Shown one piece after another: positions 19,501-26,855 of a stretch of 64,000 bases of DNA (the stretch's first letter is position 1; the number at the start of each line of letters is the position of its first letter). Position numbers and translations under genes: made by a program. The notes beneath the pieces were generated by a model. The model saw only the letters and a program-made list of their open reading frames with translations. It was not told where the DNA came from and did not search any database. The DNA is taken from NCBI RefSeq assembly GCF_007855645.1, contig NZ_CP042263.1, forward strand, positions 62,001 through 126,000, written 5' to 3'. The DNA is from Qingshengfaniella alkalisoli. GTDB lineage: Bacteria; Pseudomonadota; Alphaproteobacteria; Rhodobacterales; Rhodobacteraceae.

Positions 19501-19609
19501 TATCCACATCCGCGTCGAGGTTCTCGATGTTCGCTTCGCCGATCGCTACCGCGTCGGACATCGCGCGGGGATCGCCCACCGCGACGTTGTTGTTGCGATT
19601 AATAGCCAT
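16589..19609 (-). CDS. Highly repetitive acidic/Gly-Ala-Ser-rich protein (1006 aa), probable type I secretion substrate
   Basis: First gene of the minus-strand island, with an AAGGAAG site before its ATG. It has zones of different low complexity. A unique N-terminus (1-49, containing VAVGDPRAMSDAVAIGEANI) leads to a poly-Gln run, then five perfect GQGQDQ hexads (67-96). Asn/Asp-rich GDD-type repeats follow (about 140-240, such as YDPGDDVKAGGDL). Next is a zone of DADAD/DGDAD-type acidic repeats (about 245-600), then GTGG..ADGSG-type repeats of roughly 20-25 residues (about 605-960). The last 40 residues are unique (NQSIVMGANVLGNTVDMTM... ending GEDEL) and resemble an uncleaved secretion signal. 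It has no Cys and no canonical RTX nonapeptides. Surface polymer, adhesin or ion-binding matrix protein are all possible. Confidence 0.82.
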   Translation of the reverse strand: MAINRNNNVAVGDPRAMSDAVAIGEANIENLDADVDIGDIEIKEADLTAQQQQQQQDQDVNVDTQQGQGQDQGQGQDQGQGQDQGQGQDQGQGQDQDQNQSADNDNTVSNGNDINIDFGGGEWIPRDDDIVDLDLNDDAEINDVLTAGGDIDSDPGDDIKAGNNLTYDPGDDVKAGGDLDYDPGNDLHVGENISAPDSLNGAGNDMMSINNQSNWLDDTDHLDSPTVSNNADFTQNGDANGGEAFASEGIDADADGGHSGDGGKSIGGDAEGADGIGGGAFAHGGESGDSIADAAGGGAGDSGDVDGDVDSDVKVEAETDSYADGGGGGDADVAADADSAVEGDADADGEGGDSGDAESLGAGLGLSGALGGIADSEADGGDSDNEVDSDVDGDADVDADTGSGGDVDGDADAESDGDADVEPYGGDAGDVEGYAAADVETDADVDSESGSGGDTDADIDADADGDADADSDTDAGGVIGGALSGAEGNADQDSDADGGDTLDVALAGSEGDADTDNDADGGDADSESDADAESDSDVDGDADGGDSFDLALAGAHGDANTDNDSMAGDGGSAGGDATAGSSPAESGTTTQTNGLGAGANNFTNTGGTAGDADNANSSTGGTGGAANGSADGSGAADAAADGTGGAGGPVNGTADGTNSSTSSANGTGGTGGSNSSTTDGSSAADAAANGTGGSTGALDGTADGSGTSMAENTGTGGAGGAADSMADGSGTIDAANTGTGGASGATDGMADGSADTDTSNMGTGGNAGDTYGTADGSSAADAATSGTGGDSGDSSGTADGSGWADVATTGTGGMGGSASSTNNTSSAADGTGTADAASGGGGYADVFAQSDTNGTAETMAEAIAGYGGAASTDDDAEATGMGEANGTAYSGAGGAGGYADAMGGTSGDAGGMAEGGAGTGGSATGGNAGDAYSGAGGAGGNAGSWGSGNGDDGYVTGESYASAAAVVDTSAFNQSIVMGANVLGNTVDMTMVGGAMSSTYVGEDEL
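19310..19417 (-). repeat. In-frame tandem 18-bp repeats encoding GQGQDQ
   Basis: Five tandem units plus partial flanking units encode residues 65-100 of the repetitive protein. The unit protein sequence GQGQDQ is perfectly kept while codons vary slightly between units, so the repeat has been maintained at protein level for some time. This is a coding minisatellite, likely to vary in copy number between strains. Confidence 0.85.
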
Positions 19610-20415
19610 GACTGTCTTCCTTGTGCTTCAGTCACCCGCAACTGCCAGTCTATCCAAAGCAGCATTCCGGGTGGGTTCAAACAAGCGCCAGCCCCAGGGC
19701 TGGTCGCATGGACATTGCGCACGCTCAGGCAATTACACCTGTTCGTTTACTCAAGTCTGCTGGGGGGTCCTCCTGTGCTCGGTTGCGCCGATCCGCAGCG
19801 CTCGTTTGCTCCGGGACACCGAAGAGAGATTTACGCTGCGTTATCAAAGTGTGCGCGCGAGGATGGTCCATTCCTATCTAGACCTTCGGGCAACAGACGC
19901 CTGTGCCAAAGAAAAGTAAAATAAAACAGATGGATACGTGGATATCTCGGCCAGGTAAGGAATTCCTTATACCAATTGGTTCTATAGCGAATTGGCTAGT
20001 GTCGGCACATTCCGGCCCGTGCAGGCGAGTTTGGTAAAGTTTATGTTACCGGACGATAATCTGTTTATGTTTGGCACCTTAAGCAGTCATTGTGCTGATT
20101 TCGTAGACAATCAAGAAGCCAAATGATTGGAACGAATCTCCACTTTCAGTTATAAACTAGGGCTGCAGGGCCGACCTTGAAGGCATGAGATGCGCGGCGA
20201 TTATGCGGCGCGCACACCAAGCGATATTGCTTGAGACTTTGCCAATCTAGGCAGGTTCTGCTTCGGCGCATTGGGAGCGGGCGCCTCGTCAATGTACGAA
20301 ACCTTAGGGAGAGAAATTAGTCACCAGACCTGAATTTCAAGGCCGCATCAGACATTTGGCTTGATGCCATTTCTTGTCGATGTGGTTCGCAAAGTTATTT
20401 GAACTGGAGATAGTT
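19610..20415. promoter_or_regulatory. Divergent control region between the secretion island and the LuxR-type gene
   Basis: About 800 bases without a convincing gene, clearly richer in A+T than its surroundings in 19960-20180. It must hold the promoter of the minus-strand secretion array and that of the plus-strand regulator. An inverted repeat CCAATT (19972-19977) / AATTGG (19990-19995) lies in it and is a candidate operator. I could not place unambiguous -35/-10 boxes. Short frames here have no family resemblance. Confidence 0.45.
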
Positions 20416-21138
20416 TTGAGTAATCGGCGACACTTTGAGACCGAATTTCCGGGACAGTCGTTCGAGGTTCTGATTGTTGGTAGCGCGATTTTCTATTCGG
20501 CCCGAACCTTCAAGCAAATTGAATCAGAATTTTATGTCCACTGCATGCGTGCGGATGATTTGCGGTCGGTTCTGTCAGCGAAGGAAACGCTTCCCCAATC
20601 GTTGCAGTTGATTGTCGTGGACCAGAATTTCACGGAGGAGTTGTTGGAACTCGGCAATGATCTGACCGATACGGTTGGATCGGCCGTGATTGCGCTGGCA
20701 TACCGCGATGGGGCCAAAGCCCGCGAGTTTCTGGACCGCTGGCAAAGTCAAACCTCACGAAGCATTGGCTTTTTGCCGATGCGTATTTCTGTGGAGGTAT
20801 GGCTGTCCATGCTCCGGCTTCTGCTGCATTCGCAATATGTTTTTCCGGAGGATTTGCAGCCTTGCCCCGCAAAACTTGCAAATCAGATCAACACACGTCC
20901 CGCGATCCCACCCGTCAGTTCGGATGAACACATCAGACGGCTAACGATACGCGAACGCGAGGTGTTGGAACTGATCGTTCTGGGCGAAAGCAACAAGCGC
21001 ATCGCTTCGGAACTGGCGATCACCGAACACACGGTGAAGCTGCATGTCCACAACCTGGTCAAGAAGATGGGGGTTCCCAATCGTACGGCGGCGGTGGGCA
21101 TGTACTATCAAGCCGCCAAACAAGGTTCGCTGGTGTAG
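20416..21138 (+). CDS. LuxR-type response-regulator-like transcription factor
   Basis: The C-terminal 65 residues are a LuxR/FixJ helix-turn-helix (RRLTIREREVLELIVLGESNKRIASELAITEHTVKLHVHNLVKKM). The N-terminal part is receiver-like (FEVLIVGSAIFY... LIVVDQNF) but lacks the usual phosphoacceptor constellation, so it may be controlled by something other than phosphorylation. The frame opens further upstream with a TTG at 20374 and an ATG at 20380, neither with a ribosome site. The TTG at 20416 has GGAG six bases before it and gives a receiver start of normal length (240 aa), so it is preferred. It is divergent from the secretion island and is the obvious candidate regulator of it. Confidence 0.8.
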   Translation: MSNRRHFETEFPGQSFEVLIVGSAIFYSARTFKQIESEFYVHCMRADDLRSVLSAKETLPQSLQLIVVDQNFTEELLELGNDLTDTVGSAVIALAYRDGAKAREFLDRWQSQTSRSIGFLPMRISVEVWLSMLRLLLHSQYVFPEDLQPCPAKLANQINTRPAIPPVSSDEHIRRLTIREREVLELIVLGESNKRIASELAITEHTVKLHVHNLVKKMGVPNRTAAVGMYYQAAKQGSLV

Positions 21139-21633
21139 ATGACGGACGAGCCCGCCATTCTGGACCAGATCCTTCTGCAGACTGGCCGGTTGAACTATGT
21201 GTGGACCAACACCGAAAGCGTGTTGATCCACATTATGGCCGGTCTGCTGGGCACCGACAAAGAGCGCGCGGTTGTGGTCTTCTTGACACTGAACACAACC
21301 CGCGCCCGCGTCGATCTGGTTGAACGTCTGGCCAAGATGAAGGGACGCTCACCCGATGAACGGGACGCGATACTCGCCGCGACGCGCAAGCTGGTGCGTT
21401 TGTCGGGGCTTCGCAACCATTACAATCACTGTATCTATTCCTTCGATACGGAAAACGGCAGCGCGCGAACGATCCTGATGCGCATCGCGGACCGTAAAAC
21501 GGATATCCGCATGGGCCGCAGCGAGATGATCGACGAAACGGGTTTGCGCCGCATCGACGAGGCCATCAAGGACGTGACGACACTCAATCTGGAATTCTGG
21601 CATCTTGTCAAAGCTTACGGCTATCCGGTCTGA
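21139..21633 (+). CDS. Small helical protein with HEPN-like R-x4-H motif (164 aa)
   Basis: The ATG directly follows the stop of the LuxR-type gene, so the two are translated from one mRNA. The predicted protein is helical, without signal peptide or membrane segments. Near residue 93 it has LRNHYNHCIYSFD, which contains R-N-x3-H (R-x4-H spacing) as in HEPN-fold proteins; many members of that superfamily are RNases or nucleotide-binding helpers, others are inactive. A second helical part ends with LEFWHLVKAYGYPV. The stop codon abuts the stop of the convergent amidotransferase gene with no spacer. The HEPN link is by motif only and could be coincidental. Confidence 0.7.
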   Translation: MTDEPAILDQILLQTGRLNYVWTNTESVLIHIMAGLLGTDKERAVVVFLTLNTTRARVDLVERLAKMKGRSPDERDAILAATRKLVRLSGLRNHYNHCIYSFDTENGSARTILMRIADRKTDIRMGRSEMIDETGLRRIDEAIKDVTTLNLEFWHLVKAYGYPV

Positions 21634-22347
21634 TCAGATCCTGTCCACCGCCTTGAGTTGTGACCTGTTCGCCTTGTAGGCCGCCGCCGCATTTACCAGG
21701 GCGCGGAACACTGCCCGTTGACGTTTGGCGTAGAACAGATGCTCCGGATGCCATTGCACGCCGAGCGCGAAGGGATCTTTCGTGCGCTCTACGGCCTGGA
21801 TCATCCCGCCATCGTCACGCGCCGCTACGTTCAGATCGCACCCCAGGCGATCTACCGCCTGGCTGTGCAGGGCATTGACGATCATTGGGGCTGTTCCGGC
21901 GATATGGGCAAGGCGCGTCTCGGCAGTGACCATCACCCGTTTGCGCGGTAGAATTGTCCAGACATGTTTGCTGGCGGTGTAGGTGCCATAGGCATCCTGA
22001 TGCAGCGAGCCGCCCAGCACCACGTTCAGCATCTGTGCGCCGCGACAGATGCCAAGGACCGGAATGCCGCGTTCCATCGCATCGGCCACGATGTCATGCT
22101 CCAGCGCATCGCGCGCCGGCTCGAGCCGCGCGGAGGTCACGAGTTGCCCGCCATACAGATCGGGTGAAATGTCGTCTCCCCCGCCGATGATGACGCCGTC
22201 CACGTCATCCAGATCGGGCGCTGTGTCGGTCCCTGATTGCCATTTGCGTCCCCGCCCGCCAGCCAGCCACAGATTGAATGCCACAAGCGGGAAGATGCGC
22301 CAGCCGGACCTGCGCGACACTGTCACCCCGATCACCGGTCGGCTCAT
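21634..22347 (-). CDS. Class I glutamine amidotransferase / gamma-glutamyl hydrolase (PuuD-like)
   Basis: Peptidase C26-type protein of 237 aa. It has the nucleophile elbow LGICRGAQMLNV (Cys near residue 99) and the catalytic His-Glu in ALGVQWHPEHLF near residue 210. An early VDGVIIGGGDDISPDLYG stretch is typical of gamma-glutamyl-GABA hydrolases. These enzymes hydrolyse gamma-glutamyl amides. Here the start overlaps the stop of the amidoligase gene by 4 bases (ATGA). Amidoligase/amidotransferase pairs have been predicted from comparative genomics to make and cut unusual gamma-glutamyl or peptide amide bonds. The substrate cannot be read from the sequence. Confidence 0.85.
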   Translation of the reverse strand: MSRPVIGVTVSRRSGWRIFPLVAFNLWLAGGRGRKWQSGTDTAPDLDDVDGVIIGGGDDISPDLYGGQLVTSARLEPARDALEHDIVADAMERGIPVLGICRGAQMLNVVLGGSLHQDAYGTYTASKHVWTILPRKRVMVTAETRLAHIAGTAPMIVNALHSQAVDRLGCDLNVAARDDGGMIQAVERTKDPFALGVQWHPEHLFYAKRQRAVFRALVNAAAAYKANRSQLKAVDRI

Positions 22348-23345
22348 GGCTTGTCCCTGAACAGATCATATCCGCGGATAACTTCATCCGCAGCACGCCA
22401 CCATTCCAGACGGATCGAGGTCAGTTCCTTCCGCCGTTTCAGCCATGCCTCGGCCAGTTCCTCGACCAGTTCCGGCATGCAGGCTGCACGTTCGACCAGC
22501 ACCCAGCGGTTCCATTCGGCGGCAATGGACCAGTCGGGTTCATCGATGCGGCAATCGGGCAGACGGTAGTGCCAGGCAGGGCGGCCTTTGACCTGCCTGT
22601 TCCGGCGGACGCGGTCGGCCAAGGATGCATCGGCGGTTTCCACGATCACGGGCAGCACATCGAGACCGTGATTCCGTCCGTCTGCCAAGTCCAGATAGAT
22701 ACGAAACACTTCGTCTTTCGGCAGATCGCCGTAGCGGGCAAGCGCATCGATCAGGCGGCTGGGGTAGGGGTCCACGAAAGGCATCATCCGGCGCGAAGGA
22801 TCGATCGGATCGGCTTCGCGCAGCCAGTCTTCCATCAGCGCATAGGCGCGCATGACCGGCACGATGGATTCAGTGTCCTGCCCCGCGATTTCCGGATTGA
22901 TATGCATGCCAAAGCCACGCAGCAGGTTTGTCCGGCTGCCTTGCGCGCCATGCTTGGCGAGATCGGCGCATAGCGATTGCATCAGGCCGAGTTGGCCCTG
23001 TGAAAGTGGTTGCGTCACGATTTCCGTGGGTATCACGCTCCGCGCCAAGTCGAGCCCTGCATCCAGCACCGCGTTTCGATCGGCTTTGGCATAGGCGGAG
23101 TCGAGTTCGATCTTCACCTTGCCAATCTCGGTGTTCTCAATCTCCACCTCGTAGGGGGACTGTGTCCGGATGTCACCGCCAAATCGACCGGTGACGATCT
23201 TCGCTGTCTGTGCTTCGGTCAGGCCGGAAAACTCGATCTCCAACCCCACCCGACGAGACGTGGCCGATTTCTCGCCATATTGCGGCAGTGGCCAGAACCG
23301 GTCGTGGGGAAAGGACGGCAGCGAAGGGGGCATGGGCGCAATCAT
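22344..23345 (-). CDS. Amidoligase-family (COOH-NH2 ligase) protein
   Basis: The 333-aa protein carries the amidoligase hallmarks: an early RRVGLEIEFSGL motif (near residue 32, a strand with the metal-binding Glu of the glutamine-synthetase-like fold), VEIENTEIGKVKIELDSA, then a conserved LLRGFGMHINPE block (near 175) and a later YPSRLIDALARYGDLPKDE segment. The fold joins a carboxylate to an amine with ATP. It is translationally coupled to the class I amidotransferase gene downstream, a pairing that recurs in many proteobacteria and suggests synthesis and editing of a peptide-like metabolite or a protein modification. The actual substrates are unknown. Confidence 0.85.
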   Translation of the reverse strand: MIAPMPPSLPSFPHDRFWPLPQYGEKSATSRRVGLEIEFSGLTEAQTAKIVTGRFGGDIRTQSPYEVEIENTEIGKVKIELDSAYAKADRNAVLDAGLDLARSVIPTEIVTQPLSQGQLGLMQSLCADLAKHGAQGSRTNLLRGFGMHINPEIAGQDTESIVPVMRAYALMEDWLREADPIDPSRRMMPFVDPYPSRLIDALARYGDLPKDEVFRIYLDLADGRNHGLDVLPVIVETADASLADRVRRNRQVKGRPAWHYRLPDCRIDEPDWSIAAEWNRWVLVERAACMPELVEELAEAWLKRRKELTSIRLEWWRAADEVIRGYDLFRDKP

Positions 23346-23364
23346 GTCTCATACTGACTTTGCT

Positions 23365-25002
23365 TCAATGTGACAGGCCTGCGGTGTTGCGCAAGGGCAT
23401 GTCGTCATGACGCGGTACGGTGGGACGTTCGATCATCCTGTGAACGTGCGGTAGATCATCGCCTTGATGCAATTCCCTCAAGCGGTCGATACTGTCCGCA
23501 TCGGCCATCGTTCGGCGTAGATTGTGGCGCACATATTCCGTCCAGGTGGCGACATGGTAGCTTTCGGACCAGAGGCGCGGGTTTTCCAGATCACGCAGCA
23601 GTGTCCAGCGTCGTGCGCCATCGCGCAGGCGGATGCGGCGGCGGTGCGCCATGATCAAAAGGAATTCCTCGACGTCTTCCTGGCGGATCTCGTAGTCGAT
23701 CATCACCGCAATTGGACCGCTTCGGGCGCGCAGGTCCAGTTCAAGCTGTGGTTCGCGAAACCGATTGAGTGGGTCGAGGTCCAGTTCCTCTGCTTCAGGC
23801 AGACGCAGGAGCAGGCCGATCAGCGCACCGGCCGTCAGCAGAACGGCGGCCGTGGCGAGAGCTACCGGGATGCTGATCGTCTCGGCGACCTCCCCCCACA
23901 TCCATGACCCCAGGGCCATGCCGCCGAACACGCCCGATTGATAGAGCGAGATCGCACGCCCAACGACCCAGCGCGGCGCGGAAAGCTGCACGGTCGCGTT
24001 GAACAGGGACAGGTTCAGCACCCATGACGCGCCGGCCAGCGCGAAGGCCGGCGCGCTGAGCCAGGGTGAACGGCTCAGCGCCAGCCAACACAGTGCGATC
24101 GCCAGGCAAACGAAGCCGCCACGCGCCCGTGTTTCGGGGCTGACGCGGGCCTTTAACCAGCCCCCGGAGAAACCGCCACCTATGGCCCCAAGCCCGAAGC
24201 AGCCAAGGAACAAGCCGTAGCTTGTCGCGCCCAGATCCAGCATGTCGCGCGTGATCACGGGCAACAGGGCCAGCGCGCACACTGCGCCGATGCCGAACAC
24301 CGTCCCGCGCAGGATAACGCGCAGGATATTGGGCGACATGGACACATAGGACACGCCGTCCCAGATTGCCCGCCAGATGTTTTCGCGCGGAAGCCGGGTG
24401 TCGCGCGCTGGCGGTTTCCAGCGGGCGAGCGCCCCGAGCATGACGACAAAGCTGCATGCGTTGAGGGCGAAGGCCGCCGCCGCGCCGCCCGCCGCGACGA
24501 TGATCCCACCAAGAGCGGGACCGACGCTGCGGGTCATGTTGAACCCGATGGAATTCAGAAGCACCGCTTGCGGCACTTCCTTTCGCGGGACAAGGTCACC
24601 CACTGAGGCCTGCCATGACGGGTTGTTCAACGCATTGCCGCTGCCAATCAGGAACGTCAGGCCCAACAGCAGCCATGGGGTAATGCCTCCTGCCCATGTC
24701 ATCGCGGCCAGGCACAATGCAGACAATAGCATGAAGCTTTGCGCGGCGATCATGATCCGGCGGCGTTCCATGTTGTCGGCAAGCGCGCCAGCAAGTAGCG
24801 CAAACAGCATCACTGGCAGCGTGGCGGCCGATTGCACCAGAGCGACCATGTCATGTGACGCGGTCAGGCTGGTCATCAGCCAGCCCGCACCCACCATCTG
24901 AAGCTGCGTGCCCATATTGGACACCAGAGATGCGCTCCAGATCGTCGCGAAGGCGGGGTATTTGAAAGGTGACAACTGGCCGCTACTGGCGGATACAGGC
25001 AT
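23365..25002 (-). CDS. MFS transporter with a C-terminal soluble monooxygenase-like domain
   Basis: The first 410 or so residues form a major facilitator of the enterobactin-exporter type (MFS_3), with about 11-12 membrane segments and the loop motif ADNMERRRIMI after the second segment. The last 120 residues are soluble. They read ...IAVMIDYEIRQEDVEEFLLIMAHRRRIRLRDGARRWTLL-type sequence with SESYHVATWTEYVRHN, which looks like an antibiotic-biosynthesis-monooxygenase (dimeric alpha-beta barrel) module. Such MFS fusions exist in alphaproteobacteria, but the role of the tail is not known. The gene follows 89 bases after the CHAP gene start side and precedes the amidoligase by 19 bases on the same strand, so it may be co-transcribed with that pair and export its product (inference). 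Confidence 0.87.
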   Translation of the reverse strand: MPVSASSGQLSPFKYPAFATIWSASLVSNMGTQLQMVGAGWLMTSLTASHDMVALVQSAATLPVMLFALLAGALADNMERRRIMIAAQSFMLLSALCLAAMTWAGGITPWLLLGLTFLIGSGNALNNPSWQASVGDLVPRKEVPQAVLLNSIGFNMTRSVGPALGGIIVAAGGAAAAFALNACSFVVMLGALARWKPPARDTRLPRENIWRAIWDGVSYVSMSPNILRVILRGTVFGIGAVCALALLPVITRDMLDLGATSYGLFLGCFGLGAIGGGFSGGWLKARVSPETRARGGFVCLAIALCWLALSRSPWLSAPAFALAGASWVLNLSLFNATVQLSAPRWVVGRAISLYQSGVFGGMALGSWMWGEVAETISIPVALATAAVLLTAGALIGLLLRLPEAEELDLDPLNRFREPQLELDLRARSGPIAVMIDYEIRQEDVEEFLLIMAHRRRIRLRDGARRWTLLRDLENPRLWSESYHVATWTEYVRHNLRRTMADADSIDRLRELHQGDDLPHVHRMIERPTVPRHDDMPLRNTAGLSH

Positions 25003-25091
25003 ATCAACGCGCTCCCTTTAGCCCTTAAATGGGTAGAGCGGTTGAAGAAATTTGGCAATGCGTGGTTGGAGCCCGCGCGGTGTCGATGTCG

Positions 25092-25658
25092 TTACTGAAC
25101 GACTGTTGGGTAGATGAAACCGTCCAGCGGATAGACGCGTCCATAGTTCCCCGGCTGGCTTTCCACGCGCACCGCCGACCAGTCGTTGCGTTCGGAAATA
25201 TCTACCACGGCCATCCGCAGCGAGACCTGGTTGCGTTTCCAGTTGGCGTGATCGATCAGTACCTTGCGCGGCTCGACCAGTTCCGAGACGACGGCGACAT
25301 GCCCGCGCGGATTACGGCCCGTAGCACTGAAGGCCATCACGGCGCCGACCTGAGGTTCCTTGCCGCGCGCATATGTATTGCCTGCCTGATCCCACCATGT
25401 GCCCGCATTGCCGCGAATGTTGACGCCGCTGAGGTTGCGGGCGAAGGGCACGCACCAGACGCGCGCGCCTCTCGCCTTGAGCTTCTGCACCTCGGTCATT
25501 GCCCGTGTGACCCGTTCAGGATGCAGGCCCGACGAATAGCTGCCGGGCGATGTGCCGGAACACGCCGCGACAAGAAAAACCAACGCGCCAAATGACAGAA
25601 GAGTACGGACTGCCCGTCCCGGATTGCGCACCTGCATTATGCCCCTCGATGTTTTCAT
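25092..25658 (-). CDS. CHAP-domain lipoprotein (putative cell-wall amidase)
   Basis: A 188-aa protein with a lipoprotein signal (TLLSFGALVFLVAACS; Cys of the lipobox near residue 34). It is followed by a CHAP (cysteine/histidine-dependent amidohydrolase/peptidase) domain. The nucleophile is in ARVWCVPFARNLSG (Cys near 69) and the catalytic His in NPRGHVAVVSELV (near 122). Such enzymes cut amide bonds in peptidoglycan. The small size suggests a single-domain, membrane-tethered enzyme. A second in-frame ATG seven codons in (25637) is an alternative start that would still keep the signal peptide. Confidence 0.85.
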   Translation of the reverse strand: MKTSRGIMQVRNPGRAVRTLLSFGALVFLVAACSGTSPGSYSSGLHPERVTRAMTEVQKLKARGARVWCVPFARNLSGVNIRGNAGTWWDQAGNTYARGKEPQVGAVMAFSATGRNPRGHVAVVSELVEPRKVLIDHANWKRNQVSLRMAVVDISERNDWSAVRVESQPGNYGRVYPLDGFIYPTVVQ

Positions 25659-25895
25659 TGGTCACGCTGGTTGTGACGTTGCGTATTTTTGTGAATTTTC
25701 GTCCCTGGGCAAAGAGAAAATGTCTGCCTATGCATGCGGTGGGCAAAGATCCGCCGACGGAAGTTCTTGTGCAGTTTCAATCTGCCCCTTCCATCAACCA
25801 GGTGGGGCGCTTTCGCGGCTGGAACCTGCTTGCATCCCGGCGACCTCATGGCGAATGTTCGCGCAAACACTGGCAGATGCACCTTGAGGGAGGAC

Positions 25896-26552
25896 ATGAT
25901 GAGCAGCGCAAAGGCACTGATTTTCTGGGGCGGCTGGGACGGACATGAACCCGAGTCCTGTTCCCGGATCGTCGAGGACATGCTTAAGACCGAAGGCTTT
26001 GACGTGGATCGGGTCGAAGGCACCGGTGTCCTGTCGGACCGCGATCTGGGGCAATATGATCTGATCGTTCCGCTATGCACACAGATCACGGTCGAGAAAG
26101 AAGCGCTCGATGCGCTTGTCGCCGCAGTCGAGGCGGGCGCCGGGCTTGGCGGGTTTCATGGCGGGATGGGCGATACCTTCCGCAATGAACCGGCCTATCA
26201 GTTCATGACCGGTGGTCAGTGGGTCGCACACCCGGGCAACATCATCGACTACCGCGTGGACATCACCCGTCCCGACGACCCCGTCATGCAGGGCATCGAA
26301 AGCTTCGATTATCATTCGGAACAGTATTACCTGCATGTGGATCCGGCGATCGAGGTGCTGGCCACGACCACGTTTAACGGTGAACATGCCTCGTGGATCG
26401 ACGGGACCGTCATGCCGGTGGTCTGGAAACACAGATACGGGCAGGGGCGTGTGTTCTATTCCGCGCTCGGCCATGTCGCGGCGGAATTTGAGATCCCGCA
26501 AATGCGCGAGATTCTGCGCCGTGGACTGTTATGGGCCACGCGACGCGGATGA
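25896..26552 (+). CDS. ThuA-like domain protein
   Basis: A 218-aa protein of the ThuA (trehalose-utilisation A-like, glutamine-amidotransferase-fold) family. Features are ALIFWGGWDGHEPE at the N-terminus, the conserved GLGGFHGGMGDTF turn near residue 80, the FDYHSEQYYLHVDP segment and the MPVVWKHRYGQGRVFYSALGH motif near 190. The open frame extends further upstream, but ATG-ATG at 25896 is preceded by a strong GAGGGAGG site and gives the family start. ThuA-like proteins are usually linked to sugar metabolism; the exact reaction is unproven. It stands alone on the plus strand. Confidence 0.85.
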   Translation: MMSSAKALIFWGGWDGHEPESCSRIVEDMLKTEGFDVDRVEGTGVLSDRDLGQYDLIVPLCTQITVEKEALDALVAAVEAGAGLGGFHGGMGDTFRNEPAYQFMTGGQWVAHPGNIIDYRVDITRPDDPVMQGIESFDYHSEQYYLHVDPAIEVLATTTFNGEHASWIDGTVMPVVWKHRYGQGRVFYSALGHVAAEFEIPQMREILRRGLLWATRRG

Positions 26553-26855
26553 TTGTATTGCGCGGGGGTGAGGCATGCCGTCGGCGCAAGCAACCAAGTC
26601 AGCCGAGGCGGCGCTTGGCGACCCTGATCGCCCCAGACCTGCGGCAAGCAGCGGCAGGCTGGCGGGCAGGGGACGGCGGGGTCTTCTGGTCATGGGGTTC
26701 TCCTTATCAGAACCCCAGCCCGATCGATGACTCGGTGCCCGATTGTCCAACGTCAGGGGCGCACTCCATGCGACGAAGGAAAAATCGCCGGGGCTGTCCG
26801 CTTTAAGCCCGGTGAGAGCAATATCACCTGCATTCGACATGTAAGACGTTCCCAT
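26529..26855 (-). pseudogene. Possible 5' remnant(s) of secreted-protein genes
   Basis: This minus-strand frame begins with MSNAGDIALTGLKADSPGDFSF (from 26840). It resembles the N-termini of secreted lamin-tail/nuclease-type proteins (GDIAF-G-NAD-DSFSF), then degenerates after about 35 residues. In the same frame a second ATG at 26693 has AAGGAGA before it and encodes a signal-like MTRRPRRPLPASLPLLAAGL before stopping at 26529, overlapping the 3' end of the ThuA gene. I read the region as decayed gene fragments; a small live peptide gene at 26529-26693 cannot be excluded. Confidence 0.3.

Noticed and set aside
16589-19609. RTX calcium-binding protein
   Set aside because: Many Gly-Asp pairs, but no run of GGxGxDxUx nonapeptides.
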